Assembly: GCF_900113705.1 (NCBI RefSeq)
Contig: NZ_FOQI01000019.1
Location: 1 to 64,000, forward strand
DNA length: 64,000 nt
Reading direction: 5' to 3'
DNA from: Collimonas sp. OK307
Lineage (GTDB): Bacteria; Pseudomonadota; Gammaproteobacteria; Burkholderiales; Burkholderiaceae_D
Shown: positions 1 through 8,421 of the stretch, one piece after another
How positions within the stretch are numbered: position 1 is the first letter of the stretch
How the letters are laid out: the number at the start of each line of letters is the position of its first letter
Notes under the pieces: generated by a model
Databases searched by the model: none
What the model saw: only the letters and a program-made list of their open reading frames with translations
What the model was told of the DNA's origin: nothing
Program-made: the position numbers and the translations under genes

Positions 1-106
1 AGTCGGGTGGAAAGACCAACTCGCTGCGCTCAAACATGTCTTCCCACAATTCCCGACTGACACGCGCCACATTTGGCAGCGTCCCAATGCGGAAGGCACG
101 TCAAAA

Positions 107-136
107 GCAACCGCAACCGCAACCGCAACCGCAACT
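107..136. repeat. Short hexanucleotide tandem repeat (GCAACC)n
   Basis: Four perfect GCAACC units and a fifth unit differing at its last base lie just downstream of the ChaC-like gene stop, in non-coding DNA. A simple repeat of this kind can vary in copy number by replication slippage. No gene was found in bases 1-154 apart from this repeat. Confidence 0.8.
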
Positions 137-154
137 TCAAAAACCAAAGCTTTG

Positions 155-844
155 CTATTTTTTGGTCGCCGGCTGATCTTGTCCAGACTCTAGCTGAGCC
201 CACAGCCGCGCCAGATACGGATCTCGAAATCCTTCTTTCAATAATCCCTCCAGCGTATGCCGCAAATAATCCCTCGCTGGCCCATACAGCCCCACTGCAT
301 CGCGCAAATGCGAAACCACAGTCAGATCCGGCAAACGCCCTGAATAGCTCTCGTGCTGCCGATTCATGACAAACGCCAGCGCCTTGACGCGCGGGCCATC
401 CTTGCCCTTGAGCTGCATCGGCAGCCAGCGCGGCAGGTACGCGCCGGTCAGCATTTCGCGGCGCCATAACATTTTCAATTCTGTTTCGATGCTGATGGCG
501 GGGATGCGGAAGGCGATGCCTTGGCAGCAGCCGCCGCGGTCTAGTCCCAGCACCAGGCCGGGGTTGTCCCAGGTGCCGCGGTTGATGCGCGAATACAGGT
601 AGAAGCCGCGGTGGTAGCCGTACAGCTTGGCCGGCACGCGCTCGCTATGCTCTACCATCGGGTTCCAGATCAGCGAGCCGTAGCCGAACAGCCAGACATC
701 GCCATTCGGATCCGGCAGCGAGGCCAGCGCGGCGCGCCACGACGCTTCCAGCGCTGCTTCGGATAGCAGGACTGAAGCAATCGGTGTGTTATCCAGGATC
801 GTTCGCAGGCGGTCCTGTTCAAGATCTTCACGGGTGATACTCAT
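155..844 (-). CDS. Gamma-glutamylcyclotransferase, ChaC-like
   Basis: The 229-residue product carries the ChaC/GGCT fold signature FGYGSLIWNP at residues 53-62 and a later WRREMLTGAYLPRW block, where the family keeps its catalytic glutamate. ChaC enzymes cleave glutathione to 5-oxoproline and Cys-Gly in the cytoplasm. The start MSITRED was preferred over a further upstream in-frame start because the extra 16 residues do not look like part of the fold. The gene stands alone and runs toward the window edge. Family assignment is secure; glutathione as substrate is inferred from the family. Confidence 0.85.
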   Translation of the reverse strand: MSITREDLEQDRLRTILDNTPIASVLLSEAALEASWRAALASLPDPNGDVWLFGYGSLIWNPMVEHSERVPAKLYGYHRGFYLYSRINRGTWDNPGLVLGLDRGGCCQGIAFRIPAISIETELKMLWRREMLTGAYLPRWLPMQLKGKDGPRVKALAFVMNRQHESYSGRLPDLTVVSHLRDAVGLYGPARDYLRHTLEGLLKEGFRDPYLARLWAQLESGQDQPATKK

Positions 845-913
845 GGCTACAGAATAAGCCAGATCGGCGGTAGGCAACAAGTGCTTTGCCAAACTGCAAG
901 TGCCGGTCGTGGT

Positions 914-1249
914 TTAACGGTAATGCATGTATTGCATCATCCTTTTAAAGCAATCAGGGTATATGCGCTGCCGCCAGCGCCGCCATAGCAGGACGGGCGG
1001 CAATCCGGCACTGACGATCACCGTGCCGGGGCTGGTTCCGCGTACCTCCAATCGAACCCAGCCGTTGCGCTGCACCACATGGCACTCGCCGTCGCTGACT
1101 GCAAAGCGCGTGTCGGCGGCCGTGCCGCCTTCACACACAAGAATGCTACCTTGCACGGCTACGATAGTTGCGCCGCGTGTTGCATAAAACATGCTGCTCT
1201 GGGCGCGGCTTAGTCGAATGCGCGAAGTGTTTTCAGTGGCGAGGTACAT
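914..1249 (-). CDS. DUF2917 domain protein
   Basis: This 111-residue protein has the pattern of DUF2917 proteins: a small beta-rich, cupin-like N-terminal half and a basic, aromatic C-terminal tail containing LLWRRWRQR. The function is unknown. DUF2917 genes are commonly found beside MocR-type regulators in Burkholderiales, and here the gene is divergent from one, with about 180 bp between the two starts. No signal peptide is visible. It may be a target of, or partner to, the neighbouring regulator. Confidence 0.7.
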   Translation of the reverse strand: MYLATENTSRIRLSRAQSSMFYATRGATIVAVQGSILVCEGGTAADTRFAVSDGECHVVQRNGWVRLEVRGTSPGTVIVSAGLPPVLLWRRWRQRIYPDCFKRMMQYMHYR

Positions 1250-1367
1250 GGCGGTTTCCGAGATGAAAGAGATGGCTCTAGCCTATCCGCCTGCCAGCCA
1301 CCGAAACAGGCACAGCTGTCGCCCATCTGTAGCGTAACAGCCGGGGTTTGCCTTATCTGTTATCGTC

Positions 1368-1388
1368 CTGTATCCACGAATCTGTATC
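1368..1388 (+). promoter_or_regulatory. Candidate MocR operator (direct repeat)
   Basis: CTGTATC occurs twice in direct orientation (1368-1374 and 1382-1388), 14 bp start to start, in the intergenic region between the DUF2917 gene and the MocR-type gene. MocR/PdxR regulators often bind direct repeats in the divergent promoter beside their own gene. This is pattern-based only. Confidence 0.3.
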
Positions 1389-1428
1389 TGTTTCGTTGCG
1401 CCGGAATGCAGCACACTTCGATAATCCA

Positions 1429-2955
1429 ATGCATGTTATGAGGCCTCTCTTGTCACTCTCCCAGCCTCAAGCCCTGTTGAAATCGCCAGCAACGCAATTG
1501 CTGTACCGGCGCCTGGCTGAACACTATCTGGCTGCTATCCAGGCGCTTACCTTGCGGCCAGGCGACCGCATGCCATCGGTACGGGATTTGATGCGGCAGC
1601 ACCAGGTCAGCTTGTCGACGGCTTTGCAGACATTGCGTCACCTGGAGCAGGAGGGCTGGCTGGAGGCGCGTCCGCGTTCCGGTTATTTCGTGCGGCAGGC
1701 GCGGCGGCTGGCGGAACCGGAAGAATCGAATCTGGCGACTGCGCCGGCCTTGATGTCGGCGCAATATGCGGGAATCCACGAGCGGGTCTCGGAAATCATC
1801 GCGCAGGGACGCAGTAACAAGGTCACGCTCGATCTGAGCAGCGCTAGCTGCGCACCTGGACTGTATGCGGTGGAAGCGTTGAAAAACGCCGCGATCCGGA
1901 CTCTGCGCCAACGGCCGGAGGTGTTGACCAGCATGATGTCGCATAGCGGCAATCCGGCGTTTCGGCAAGTGCTGGCCAAGCGCAGCCTTGCTATCGGAAT
2001 CAAGATCGCGCCGGAACAGATAATCGTTACCCATGGCTGTATCGAGGCGATTAATCTGGCTCTGCGCGCCGTGGCGCAGGCAGGCGACACCATCGCGGTC
2101 GAGTCGCCGACTTACTACGGCTTGTTGCAGGTGATTGAAAGCCTGGGCATGCGCGCGCTTGAAATTCCAACCAGCCAGCGCACCGGCATCTCGATTGAAG
2201 CGCTGCAACTGGCGCTGCAGACCTACGACAATATCAAGGCTGTAGTGGCGGTGCCGAACCTGCAGAATCCGTTGGGCAGCGTCATGCCGGATGCGCACAA
2301 GGCGCGGCTGGTGGAACTATGCGAGCAGCATGGGATGGCCTTGATCGAGGACGATTCGTATAGCGACCTGGTGCCGGAAGGAACTTCGTCGACCGCATTA
2401 AAAGCCTGGGATCGCAGCGGCAACGTGATCTATTGCGCCTCGCTTAACAAAGTGCTGGCGCCAGGCATGCGCCTGGGCTGGATGGTCGGCGGCCGTTGGC
2501 AAGCGCGGATCGAGATGCTTAAGTTTGCCCACACCCGGGCGAATGAAGAATGGGCGCAGATTACGGCCGCGGATTTTATGGCGTCGACTGCTTATGATCG
2601 CCATCTGCGACGTTTGCGTGAAGCGCTGCGGATGCAGCGCGCGCGTACCGCCGAAGCGGTCGCTATCCATTTCCCGGCCGGCACCCGACTCAACCTTCCA
2701 GACGGCGGCGCCTTGTTATGGGTGGAGCTGCCGCAGCAACTGTCATCCAAAAAAGTATTCGAGGCAGCATTGCGGGAAGGTATCCGGCTTGCTCCAGGTT
2801 TGATGTTTTCCAATTCCAGGCGCTTCGATCATTTTCTGCGGCTGTGCTGCGGCCAGCCGTTTTCGCCGCAGATCGAGCAGGGCATAAAACGGCTGGGGGA
2901 AATCATCGCAGGGTTGTTGCCTGAACCTGAGGTGCAGCAGAAAAAATTACCGTGA
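1429..2955 (+). CDS. MocR/PdxR-type GntR regulator with aminotransferase domain
   Basis: The 508-residue product starts with a winged-helix GntR domain (roughly residues 15-85, containing the GDRMPSVRDL and SLSTALQTL segments). A complete fold-type I PLP aminotransferase-like domain follows to the C-terminus, with SLNKVLAPGMRLGW holding the probable PLP lysine. This is the MocR architecture: one-component regulators that sense PLP or amino-acid ligands. I chose the ATG giving MHVMRPLLS; an upstream TTG in frame adds 27 unlikely residues. The 3' end overlaps the convergent PfkB kinase gene by 9 bp. The ligand and target are unknown; the adjacent DUF2917 gene or the D-amino-acid cluster are candidates. 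Confidence 0.85.
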   Translation: MHVMRPLLSLSQPQALLKSPATQLLYRRLAEHYLAAIQALTLRPGDRMPSVRDLMRQHQVSLSTALQTLRHLEQEGWLEARPRSGYFVRQARRLAEPEESNLATAPALMSAQYAGIHERVSEIIAQGRSNKVTLDLSSASCAPGLYAVEALKNAAIRTLRQRPEVLTSMMSHSGNPAFRQVLAKRSLAIGIKIAPEQIIVTHGCIEAINLALRAVAQAGDTIAVESPTYYGLLQVIESLGMRALEIPTSQRTGISIEALQLALQTYDNIKAVVAVPNLQNPLGSVMPDAHKARLVELCEQHGMALIEDDSYSDLVPEGTSSTALKAWDRSGNVIYCASLNKVLAPGMRLGWMVGGRWQARIEMLKFAHTRANEEWAQITAADFMASTAYDRHLRRLREALRMQRARTAEAVAIHFPAGTRLNLPDGGALLWVELPQQLSSKKVFEAALREGIRLAPGLMFSNSRRFDHFLRLCCGQPFSPQIEQGIKRLGEIIAGLLPEPEVQQKKLP

Positions 2956-3867
2956 ACTCAGTATTTCTTCTACCTGCGCCGCGACCGGAATCGGCGCCAC
3001 CGCACCGTAGCCGGTAGTCGACAAAGCAGCGCAGACATTGGCATAACTGGCGGCGCGGAATGGATCGTCGCCGGCTACCAGGCGGGCAATGAAGGCGCCG
3101 CCAAAACAATCGCCGGCGCCGGTGGCGTCGATCGCTTCGACGCCGTAAGCCGGCACCATCCGGCGTTCGCTGGCGGTGGCGACATAACAACCTTCGGCGC
3201 CAAGCTTGAAGGCGATCAGGCCGATGCCGTAGGACAGCAGCGTATCGACAATCGCATCGCGGTCGTCGAGGCCGGTGAGGGCGCCGACATCGTCCCAGCT
3301 GGGCAGGCAGATGTCACACAGCGCAAACGCCTCACGCATTTTTTCACGGGCGCGTTCCAGCGGCCACAGTTTCAGCCGCAGGTTGGTATCGAGCGAGGTA
3401 CGCACGCCATGCTTGCGCGCATGCGCCATCGCAGCCAGGCCGGCATCGCAGGCGGATTCGCTGATCGCCAGGCTGATGCCTGACAGATGCAGCATCTTGG
3501 CGCCGGCGATCGCCTCCAGCGGCAATTGCGCGCTGGTATAGCGGCTGGCGGCAGAGCCGGCGCGCAGATAGTCGAAATGGTGGCCATCCTGGTCATGCGA
3601 AACAAAATACACGCCGGTGGCTGCTTGCGGATCGTTCGCCACATGGCTGGCGTCGACCTGTTCCGCCAGCCACAGATCACGCAGCTTCTGGCCGAATTGA
3701 TCATTGCCGAGGGCGCTGATATAACCGCTGCGCGCACCCTGGCGCGCTGCGGCGATACAGAAATTCGACGTGTCGCCGCCAAAGCCTTGCAGGTACATGC
3801 GTGCATCGTGGAGCCGCTGGTTGAACTCCACCATTGCTTCGCCATAAGCCAGGATATCTATAGTCAT
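2947..3867 (-). CDS. PfkB-family sugar kinase, KdgK-like
   Basis: The 306-residue protein is a ribokinase/PfkB-family kinase. It has an N-terminal GEAMVEF segment, a GGDTSNFCIAAARQG substrate-binding block and the C-terminal DATGAGDCFGGAF anion hole with its catalytic Asp. It most resembles 2-dehydro-3-deoxygluconokinases, which phosphorylate KDG with ATP. It is the second gene of a minus-strand operon, 32 bp after the D-amino-acid deaminase gene. The upstream in-frame extension was discarded because it begins inside the intergenic spacer. A sugar-acid kinase is unexpected in a D-amino-acid cluster, so the true substrate may differ. Confidence 0.8.
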   Translation of the reverse strand: MTIDILAYGEAMVEFNQRLHDARMYLQGFGGDTSNFCIAAARQGARSGYISALGNDQFGQKLRDLWLAEQVDASHVANDPQAATGVYFVSHDQDGHHFDYLRAGSAASRYTSAQLPLEAIAGAKMLHLSGISLAISESACDAGLAAMAHARKHGVRTSLDTNLRLKLWPLERAREKMREAFALCDICLPSWDDVGALTGLDDRDAIVDTLLSYGIGLIAFKLGAEGCYVATASERRMVPAYGVEAIDATGAGDCFGGAFIARLVAGDDPFRAASYANVCAALSTTGYGAVAPIPVAAQVEEILSSR

Positions 3868-3899
3868 CGCTTGTGCCGGGGTAAAAATTAAAAGAAAAA

Positions 3900-5204
3900 T
3901 TAAAAAAAAGTCTGGATCACATCTACTACTTGATGCTGTGCATCGACGACGGCAATCTGACGCCATTTATCGAAAGTCAGGCACGGATGCGAGATGTCGA
4001 AACCAATCATGTCGCCGACCTTGATGTCGTCGCCCTCGGTGATCTGCAGATACGCATGCTGATCCATCATGCCAGTCACCTGCCAGTGAGCTGGCGTGGC
4101 AATCGGCGCTGCCGTGCCGGGACGATAATGCAGTGCAGGCGTAGGCAGGCCGGCGTCGAACGCAGCGTCACGCTTGCCGAGCGCGATGATAGCTTTGCCG
4201 GTTTCCGGAATCGATTGCACATAAGCCCACAACTGCAAGGCCGGCTGCAATTCGCTGCGCATTTTGCGGGCGACAGGATTACGCGTCTGGATCTGCGCCT
4301 GCGCCGCGCGGTAGATGCCGACATCGTGCGTCAGGTAACAGCCTGGACGCAGCACCACATCCAAAGGTAAACCAATCTCGGTCTTGGCGAATTCGTCGGC
4401 GACCACGTCGTACCACGCCGAACCGGCGCCGGTCAGTATCACCGGCCGCGCTGCGCTGCCTTCAGTACGTGCTGCAAAGCGGCCATCCTTGGCCAGTTGC
4501 CGGGTGCAGGCTACCGCGTGTTGCAGAAAGCTGCGGATATCGGCTTCTTCTTTCAATACGCCTTCATAGACTTCAACCCCGGCCAGCACGATATGTTCCG
4601 GCCAGCGTGCAATCGCATCCAGCACGGCGGCTTGCTGCTCCGCATTGCGGATGCCGGTGCGGCCGCCGTCGGCGCCGAGTTCCAGCAATACATGCAGTTT
4701 TTGTTTGCGGGCCTGGAAGAAGGCGCCCAGCTGGTCGACGCCATCGGCCGAATCGACCAGGCAGCAGAATTCAAAGGAGAGGTCGGCCAGCAAATCGGAG
4801 ATGATCGCCATATTCTGCTTGCCGACCAGCTGATTCGCCATGATCACGCGTCGCACGCCGTGCTGATAGGCGACCCGGGTCTGGTGTGCGGTAGCCAGGG
4901 TGATGCCCCATGCGCCGCCGGCCAGCTGGCGCGCGAACAGTTTCGGCGCCATCGTTGTTTTACCGTGCGGGGCCAGTTTGACGCCGTATTCGGTGACGAA
5001 TTGCTGCATCCACTGCAAATTGTGCGTCATGCGTTCCTCGGACAGCACGGCGGTGGGCAGGCTCAGGTCCTCTCGCAGCAGATTCCAGTTGTGCGCCTTC
5101 ACCTCGGCGACAGGCAACGTCTGTTGGAATGCCCCCAGACCCTTGTTCAAAGGATCGATTGTCGGGTTCTCGTAATCGCTGTGATAGTTAATAACATCAG
5201 TCAT
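3900..5204 (-). CDS. PLP- and Zn-dependent D-amino-acid deaminase (DSD1-like)
   Basis: The 434-residue protein belongs to the fold-type III alanine racemase-like family that includes eukaryotic-type D-serine dehydratase and D-threonine aldolase. The PLP lysine lies in APHGKTTMAPKLF near residue 80. The C-terminal SHPC motif supplies the His and Cys that bind Zn in D-serine dehydratases. It should deaminate a D-hydroxy amino acid to a 2-oxo acid plus ammonia, consistent with the RidA and D-aminoacylase genes nearby. The start is fixed by a GGAG ribosome-binding site just upstream of ATG 5204. The gene is divergent from the RpiR regulator and heads the operon with the kinase. Confidence 0.85.
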   Translation of the reverse strand: MTDVINYHSDYENPTIDPLNKGLGAFQQTLPVAEVKAHNWNLLREDLSLPTAVLSEERMTHNLQWMQQFVTEYGVKLAPHGKTTMAPKLFARQLAGGAWGITLATAHQTRVAYQHGVRRVIMANQLVGKQNMAIISDLLADLSFEFCCLVDSADGVDQLGAFFQARKQKLHVLLELGADGGRTGIRNAEQQAAVLDAIARWPEHIVLAGVEVYEGVLKEEADIRSFLQHAVACTRQLAKDGRFAARTEGSAARPVILTGAGSAWYDVVADEFAKTEIGLPLDVVLRPGCYLTHDVGIYRAAQAQIQTRNPVARKMRSELQPALQLWAYVQSIPETGKAIIALGKRDAAFDAGLPTPALHYRPGTAAPIATPAHWQVTGMMDQHAYLQITEGDDIKVGDMIGFDISHPCLTFDKWRQIAVVDAQHQVVDVIQTFF

Positions 5205-5267
5205 CAGATCTTCTCCTTCAGAATTCATTTGACGTAATCATATCCTTGAATTTACTATATTAAAAGC

Positions 5268-5284
5268 ATGTTACAAAGTAACAT
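5268..5284. promoter_or_regulatory. Palindromic operator candidate for the RpiR regulator
   Basis: ATGTTAC-AAA-GTAACAT is a perfect 7-bp inverted repeat around a 3-bp centre, in the divergent spacer between the deaminase and RpiR genes. On the minus strand a TATAGT -10 element (5254-5259) lies just downstream, so the palindrome would cover the -35 region of the deaminase-kinase promoter. RpiR-family regulators such as HexR bind comparable TGTA-rich palindromes. Binding is inferred. Confidence 0.55.
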
Positions 5285-5391
5285 AGTATTTTTTCATGCC
5301 ATGTCTGCTGCAGAGTCTGTTGTGCGACTCCGCCTTTCTATTGGCCCATATTCTGGCTTTGCTACTTAATTTGCAACCCATCTGACAACAC

Positions 5392-6273
5392 ATGGCTCAC
5401 TCATTCGATATTGTGTCGCGCATCGCCGAGCGTAGCGGTCAGCTGCGCCTGGCAGAGCAGAAGGTAGCGCAGGCAATCCTGGGCGATTTGCCGTTTGCCG
5501 CCAGCGCCAGTATCCAGACCCTGGCGAAACAAGCCAGCGTCAGCGAAGCCAGCGTCACCCGTTTTGCCAAAGCCATCGGGTGCCGCGATGTGCGCGAATT
5601 GAAGATGCATCTGGCCCAGGCTGCAGCGATCGGGCAGCGCTTTTTGCGGGTCGAGAACTCTGTTGTTGAAAATCAACTTCCGCAAATCGTCGACATTGTG
5701 TATGCCGATATCCACAAAGCGCTGGAGGTCAATCGCAGCCTGCTGAACCAGGATACCTTGTTGCAAGCAGCGCAGGTGCTGCTTCAGGCACGCATGATTT
5801 ATGCCTTTGGTATGGGTGGCGGCTCGACTATGCTGTCCGATGAGGCGCGCTATCGGCTGGTACGCCTGGGGCGCCCGGTGGCCACCTATCACGACGCCAT
5901 GCTGCAGAAAATGGTAGCCGCAACACTCGACAAGGACGATGTGGTGCTGGTCCTGTCGACCACCGGCAATGTGCCCGAGCTCAACGCCAGTTGCGCCATC
6001 GCCAAGGAATACGGCGTGCGGCTGGTGGCGATCACGGCATTGGGTTCGCCGCTGGCCGCGATGGCCGATGTGCTGTTGCCGTTGAAGTCGCTGGAAACCG
6101 ATTTTATTTTCAAGCCGTCATCCTCGCGCTACGCCATGATGATGGCGCTGGACGTGCTGATGACCGAGTTGGCATTGCTGCAAAAAGATCGTAGCCAGGA
6201 GTTGCTGCGACGCCTGAAATTCACACTGGATACACATCGCGGTGGCAGTAATCGCGAGCCGTTGGGAGATTGA
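5392..6273 (+). CDS. RpiR-family transcriptional regulator (HTH plus SIS)
   Basis: The 293-residue protein has the RpiR layout. An N-terminal helix-turn-helix (about residues 1-77, with ASVSEASVTRFAKAIGCR as the DNA-reading part) is followed by a SIS sugar-isomerase-like effector domain (about 110-260, with FGMGGGS and VLSTTGNVPEL phosphosugar-type loops). It is cotranscribed with the D-aminoacylase gene: the next start codon begins one base after its stop. Its position between the two arms of the cluster suggests it controls both, probably at the nearby palindrome. The SIS domain implies a phosphorylated sugar or sugar acid as ligand, which would fit the kinase in the cluster. Confidence 0.88.
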   Translation: MAHSFDIVSRIAERSGQLRLAEQKVAQAILGDLPFAASASIQTLAKQASVSEASVTRFAKAIGCRDVRELKMHLAQAAAIGQRFLRVENSVVENQLPQIVDIVYADIHKALEVNRSLLNQDTLLQAAQVLLQARMIYAFGMGGGSTMLSDEARYRLVRLGRPVATYHDAMLQKMVAATLDKDDVVLVLSTTGNVPELNASCAIAKEYGVRLVAITALGSPLAAMADVLLPLKSLETDFIFKPSSSRYAMMMALDVLMTELALLQKDRSQELLRRLKFTLDTHRGGSNREPLGD

Positions 6274-6274
6274 G

Positions 6275-7813
6275 ATGAGCACTGAATCAAATACACCATT
6301 GTCAGATGCAGCTGCCACGCCAAGTTGCGATACGCTGATTCGTAACGTGTCAGTGATCGACGGCAGCGGCGAACCGGCATTTGTGGCCGACGTCGCTATG
6401 GCTGGCGGCCGTATCCTGCATATCGAGCCGCGTAATGGCGCCAATGCCGGCAAGCCATCCGGCTGGCAGGCTAAGGATGTGATCGACGGCAGCGGCAAGG
6501 TCCTGAGCCCTGGCTTCATCGATGTCCACACCCACGACGACACCAACGTGATTCGCACACCGAACATGGTGCCCAAGCTGTCGCAGGGCGTCACCACAGT
6601 GATCGTCGGCAATTGCGGCATCAGCGCCGCGCCGGTCAGCCTCAAGGCAGAACCGCCGGATCCGATGAATCTGCTAGGCGAGGCGAGCGCCTTCAGCTAC
6701 CCGACTTTCGCCTCCTATGTCGATGCGGTGACGCAGGCTCAACCATCTATCAATGTAGCCGCGTTGATCGGCCACACCGCCTTGCGCAGCAACCAGATGG
6801 ACCGGCTCGATCGCGCCGCCACCGACACAGAAATCGCCGCCATGTGCGAGCAGTTACGCGAAGCGCTGGCGCACGGCGCACTCGGACTCAGCACCGGCCT
6901 GGCTTACGGCAATGCGATCAATGCGCCCACCGCCGAAGTGCTGGCGCTGGCGGAACCGCTGGCCGAGGCCGGCGCCATCTACGCGACGCATTTGCGCAGT
7001 GAATTCGCCGACATCCTGGAAGCCATGGATGAAGCTTTCCGTATCGGCAAACATGCCCGGGTGCCGGTGGTGATTTCGCATTTGAAATGCGCCGGCGTTG
7101 AAAACTGGGGCCGCAGCGGCGAAGTGCTGGAAGCGCTGGAGCAGGCGCAGCGTTATCAGCCGGTCGGCTGCGACTGTTATCCCTACACTGCCAGCTCATC
7201 CACCCTGGATTTGAAACAGGTAACCGACACTATCGACATCATGGTGACCTGGTCGGAGCCGGAACCGGCCATGGGCGGCAAGCTGCTAGCTGAGATCGCG
7301 GCCGAATGGCAGGTCGATCTGATGGCAGCTGCGCGTCGTTTGCAACCGGCCGGCGCCGTTTATCACTGCATGCAGGATGACGATGTCAACCGCATCCTGA
7401 GCCACCCCGCCAGCGTGGTCGGATCGGATGGTTTGCCTAACGATCCGCTGCCGCATCCGCGGCTGTGGGGAGCATTTCCACGCGTGCTGGGTTACTACAG
7501 TCGCGAGCAAAAACTATTCCCGTTGACCGTGGCGGTCCGCAAGATGACAGGTTTGTCGGCCGAGCGTTTCGGCCTGGCTGAACGCGGTCTGGTGCGCGAG
7601 GGCTATTGGGCTGACCTGGTGTTGTTCGATCCGGAAACCGTACGCGATGCGGCAACTTTCTCGGATCCGATGCAGCCGGCCGAAGGAATCGAAGCGGTCT
7701 GGGTAAATGGTGTCTTGTCATATCTGGGTGGCGCGCAAAAAGCGCCGACCGAGTCGCGGGCAGGGCGTTTCCTGGCGCGGCAAAGCGGAGTGAGCGGCGT
7801 CCTTGCAAGTTGA
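6275..7813 (+). CDS. N-acyl-D-amino-acid deacylase (D-aminoacylase)
   Basis: The 512-residue amidohydrolase-superfamily protein has the metal-binding DVHTHDD motif near residue 88, a HLRSE segment, SHLKCAG, and the late VGSDGLP motif with the catalytic Asp, as in D-aminoacylases. It would remove the acyl group from N-acyl-D-amino acids (or N-acyl-D-glutamate) to release free D-amino acids for the deaminase. The ATG at 6275 sits one base after the RpiR stop with GGGAG upstream, so the two are translationally coupled. No signal peptide is visible, so the enzyme is cytoplasmic and needs the cluster's permease or another importer. Exact D-residue preference cannot be read from sequence. Confidence 0.88.
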   Translation: MSTESNTPLSDAAATPSCDTLIRNVSVIDGSGEPAFVADVAMAGGRILHIEPRNGANAGKPSGWQAKDVIDGSGKVLSPGFIDVHTHDDTNVIRTPNMVPKLSQGVTTVIVGNCGISAAPVSLKAEPPDPMNLLGEASAFSYPTFASYVDAVTQAQPSINVAALIGHTALRSNQMDRLDRAATDTEIAAMCEQLREALAHGALGLSTGLAYGNAINAPTAEVLALAEPLAEAGAIYATHLRSEFADILEAMDEAFRIGKHARVPVVISHLKCAGVENWGRSGEVLEALEQAQRYQPVGCDCYPYTASSSTLDLKQVTDTIDIMVTWSEPEPAMGGKLLAEIAAEWQVDLMAAARRLQPAGAVYHCMQDDDVNRILSHPASVVGSDGLPNDPLPHPRLWGAFPRVLGYYSREQKLFPLTVAVRKMTGLSAERFGLAERGLVREGYWADLVLFDPETVRDAATFSDPMQPAEGIEAVWVNGVLSYLGGAQKAPTESRAGRFLARQSGVSGVLAS

Positions 7814-7840
7814 GTTTGGCTGAATTTTTTAGTTTTGTTG

Positions 7841-7880
7841 CGTTTTATTGAGTTTTATTGAGTTTTATTGAGTTTTATTT
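7841..7880 (+). repeat. Four tandem 10-bp units upstream of ridA-like gene
   Basis: The units CGTTTTATTG, AGTTTTATTG, AGTTTTATTG and AGTTTTATTT run head to tail in the 83-bp gap between the D-aminoacylase stop and the RidA start, ending next to the GAGGAG ribosome-binding site. The period is close to one helical turn and the tract is AT-rich. The RNA would be unstructured and U-rich, which could act as a translation enhancer or simply be a slippage repeat. Confidence 0.75.
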
Positions 7881-7896
7881 TTACTGAGGAGTAGCT

Positions 7897-8280
7897 ATGA
7901 CGATCAAGCGATACGGTGTTGAAGGTGGTTCAGGAACCGGCGGCCAGCATCTGCCATTCGCGCGTGCGGTTGAAGCCGACGGCTGGCTGTACGTTTCCGG
8001 CCAGGTGGCGATGGTGGATGGCGAAGTGATCGATGGCGGCATCGTCGCGCAATCGCACAAGACCATCCAGAACGTGCTGGCGATCCTGAAAGAAGCCGGC
8101 TACGGTCCGGAGCACGTGGTGCGTTGCGGTGTCTGGCTTGACGATACCCGCGATTTTCAATCGTTCAACAAGGTTTTCAAAGAGTATTTCGGCGCCAATC
8201 CGCCAGCCCGCGCTTGCGTGCAATCGAGCATGGTAGTCGATTGCAAGGTGGAAGTGGATTGCATTGCTTATAAAAAATAA
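7897..8280 (+). CDS. RidA-family enamine/imine deaminase
   Basis: The 127-residue protein is a YjgF/YER057c/UK114 member, with VSGQVAMVDG near the N-terminus, the conserved Arg-containing VVRCGVWLDD segment, and NPPARACVQ near the C-terminus where the active-site Arg of RidA lies. RidA proteins hydrolyse reactive 2-aminoacrylate-type enamines made by PLP-dependent deaminases. A partner for the DSD1-like deaminase in the same cluster is therefore expected: it detoxifies or speeds release of the keto acid. A GAGGAG ribosome-binding site precedes the ATG. Confidence 0.88.
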   Translation: MTIKRYGVEGGSGTGGQHLPFARAVEADGWLYVSGQVAMVDGEVIDGGIVAQSHKTIQNVLAILKEAGYGPEHVVRCGVWLDDTRDFQSFNKVFKEYFGANPPARACVQSSMVVDCKVEVDCIAYKK

Positions 8281-8421
8281 TTCGCTGCAGATTGGCGGAA
8301 TTTACTGACAACTAACAGCTAATAGTTGCAAAATGGCACCGTTCGTCATGTGTTTGCGCACTAAGGCAGGCAGTGGGTATATCGCGGTGTCAAAAAATAA
8401 ATCGGACTTTAGGAGGATTTG

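Noticed and set aside
1-37. Possible start of a minus-strand gene (MFERSELVFPPD) running off the window edge, preceded by GGGAAGAC
   Set aside because: Only 12 codons are visible, the protein is not recognised, and a chance start with a weak ribosome-binding site is as likely.
107-136. Repeat array considered as CRISPR
   Set aside because: Units are 6 bp, contiguous and without spacers; no cas genes are in the window.
1453-2298. A 281-codon minus-strand open frame inside the MocR gene
   Set aside because: It is rich in Arg/Gln/His, has no recognisable fold, and lies wholly within the aminotransferase-domain gene.
8305-8331. CAACTA...TAGTTG inverted repeat after ridA as a terminator
   Set aside because: The stem is short, the loop is long and no T-run follows.
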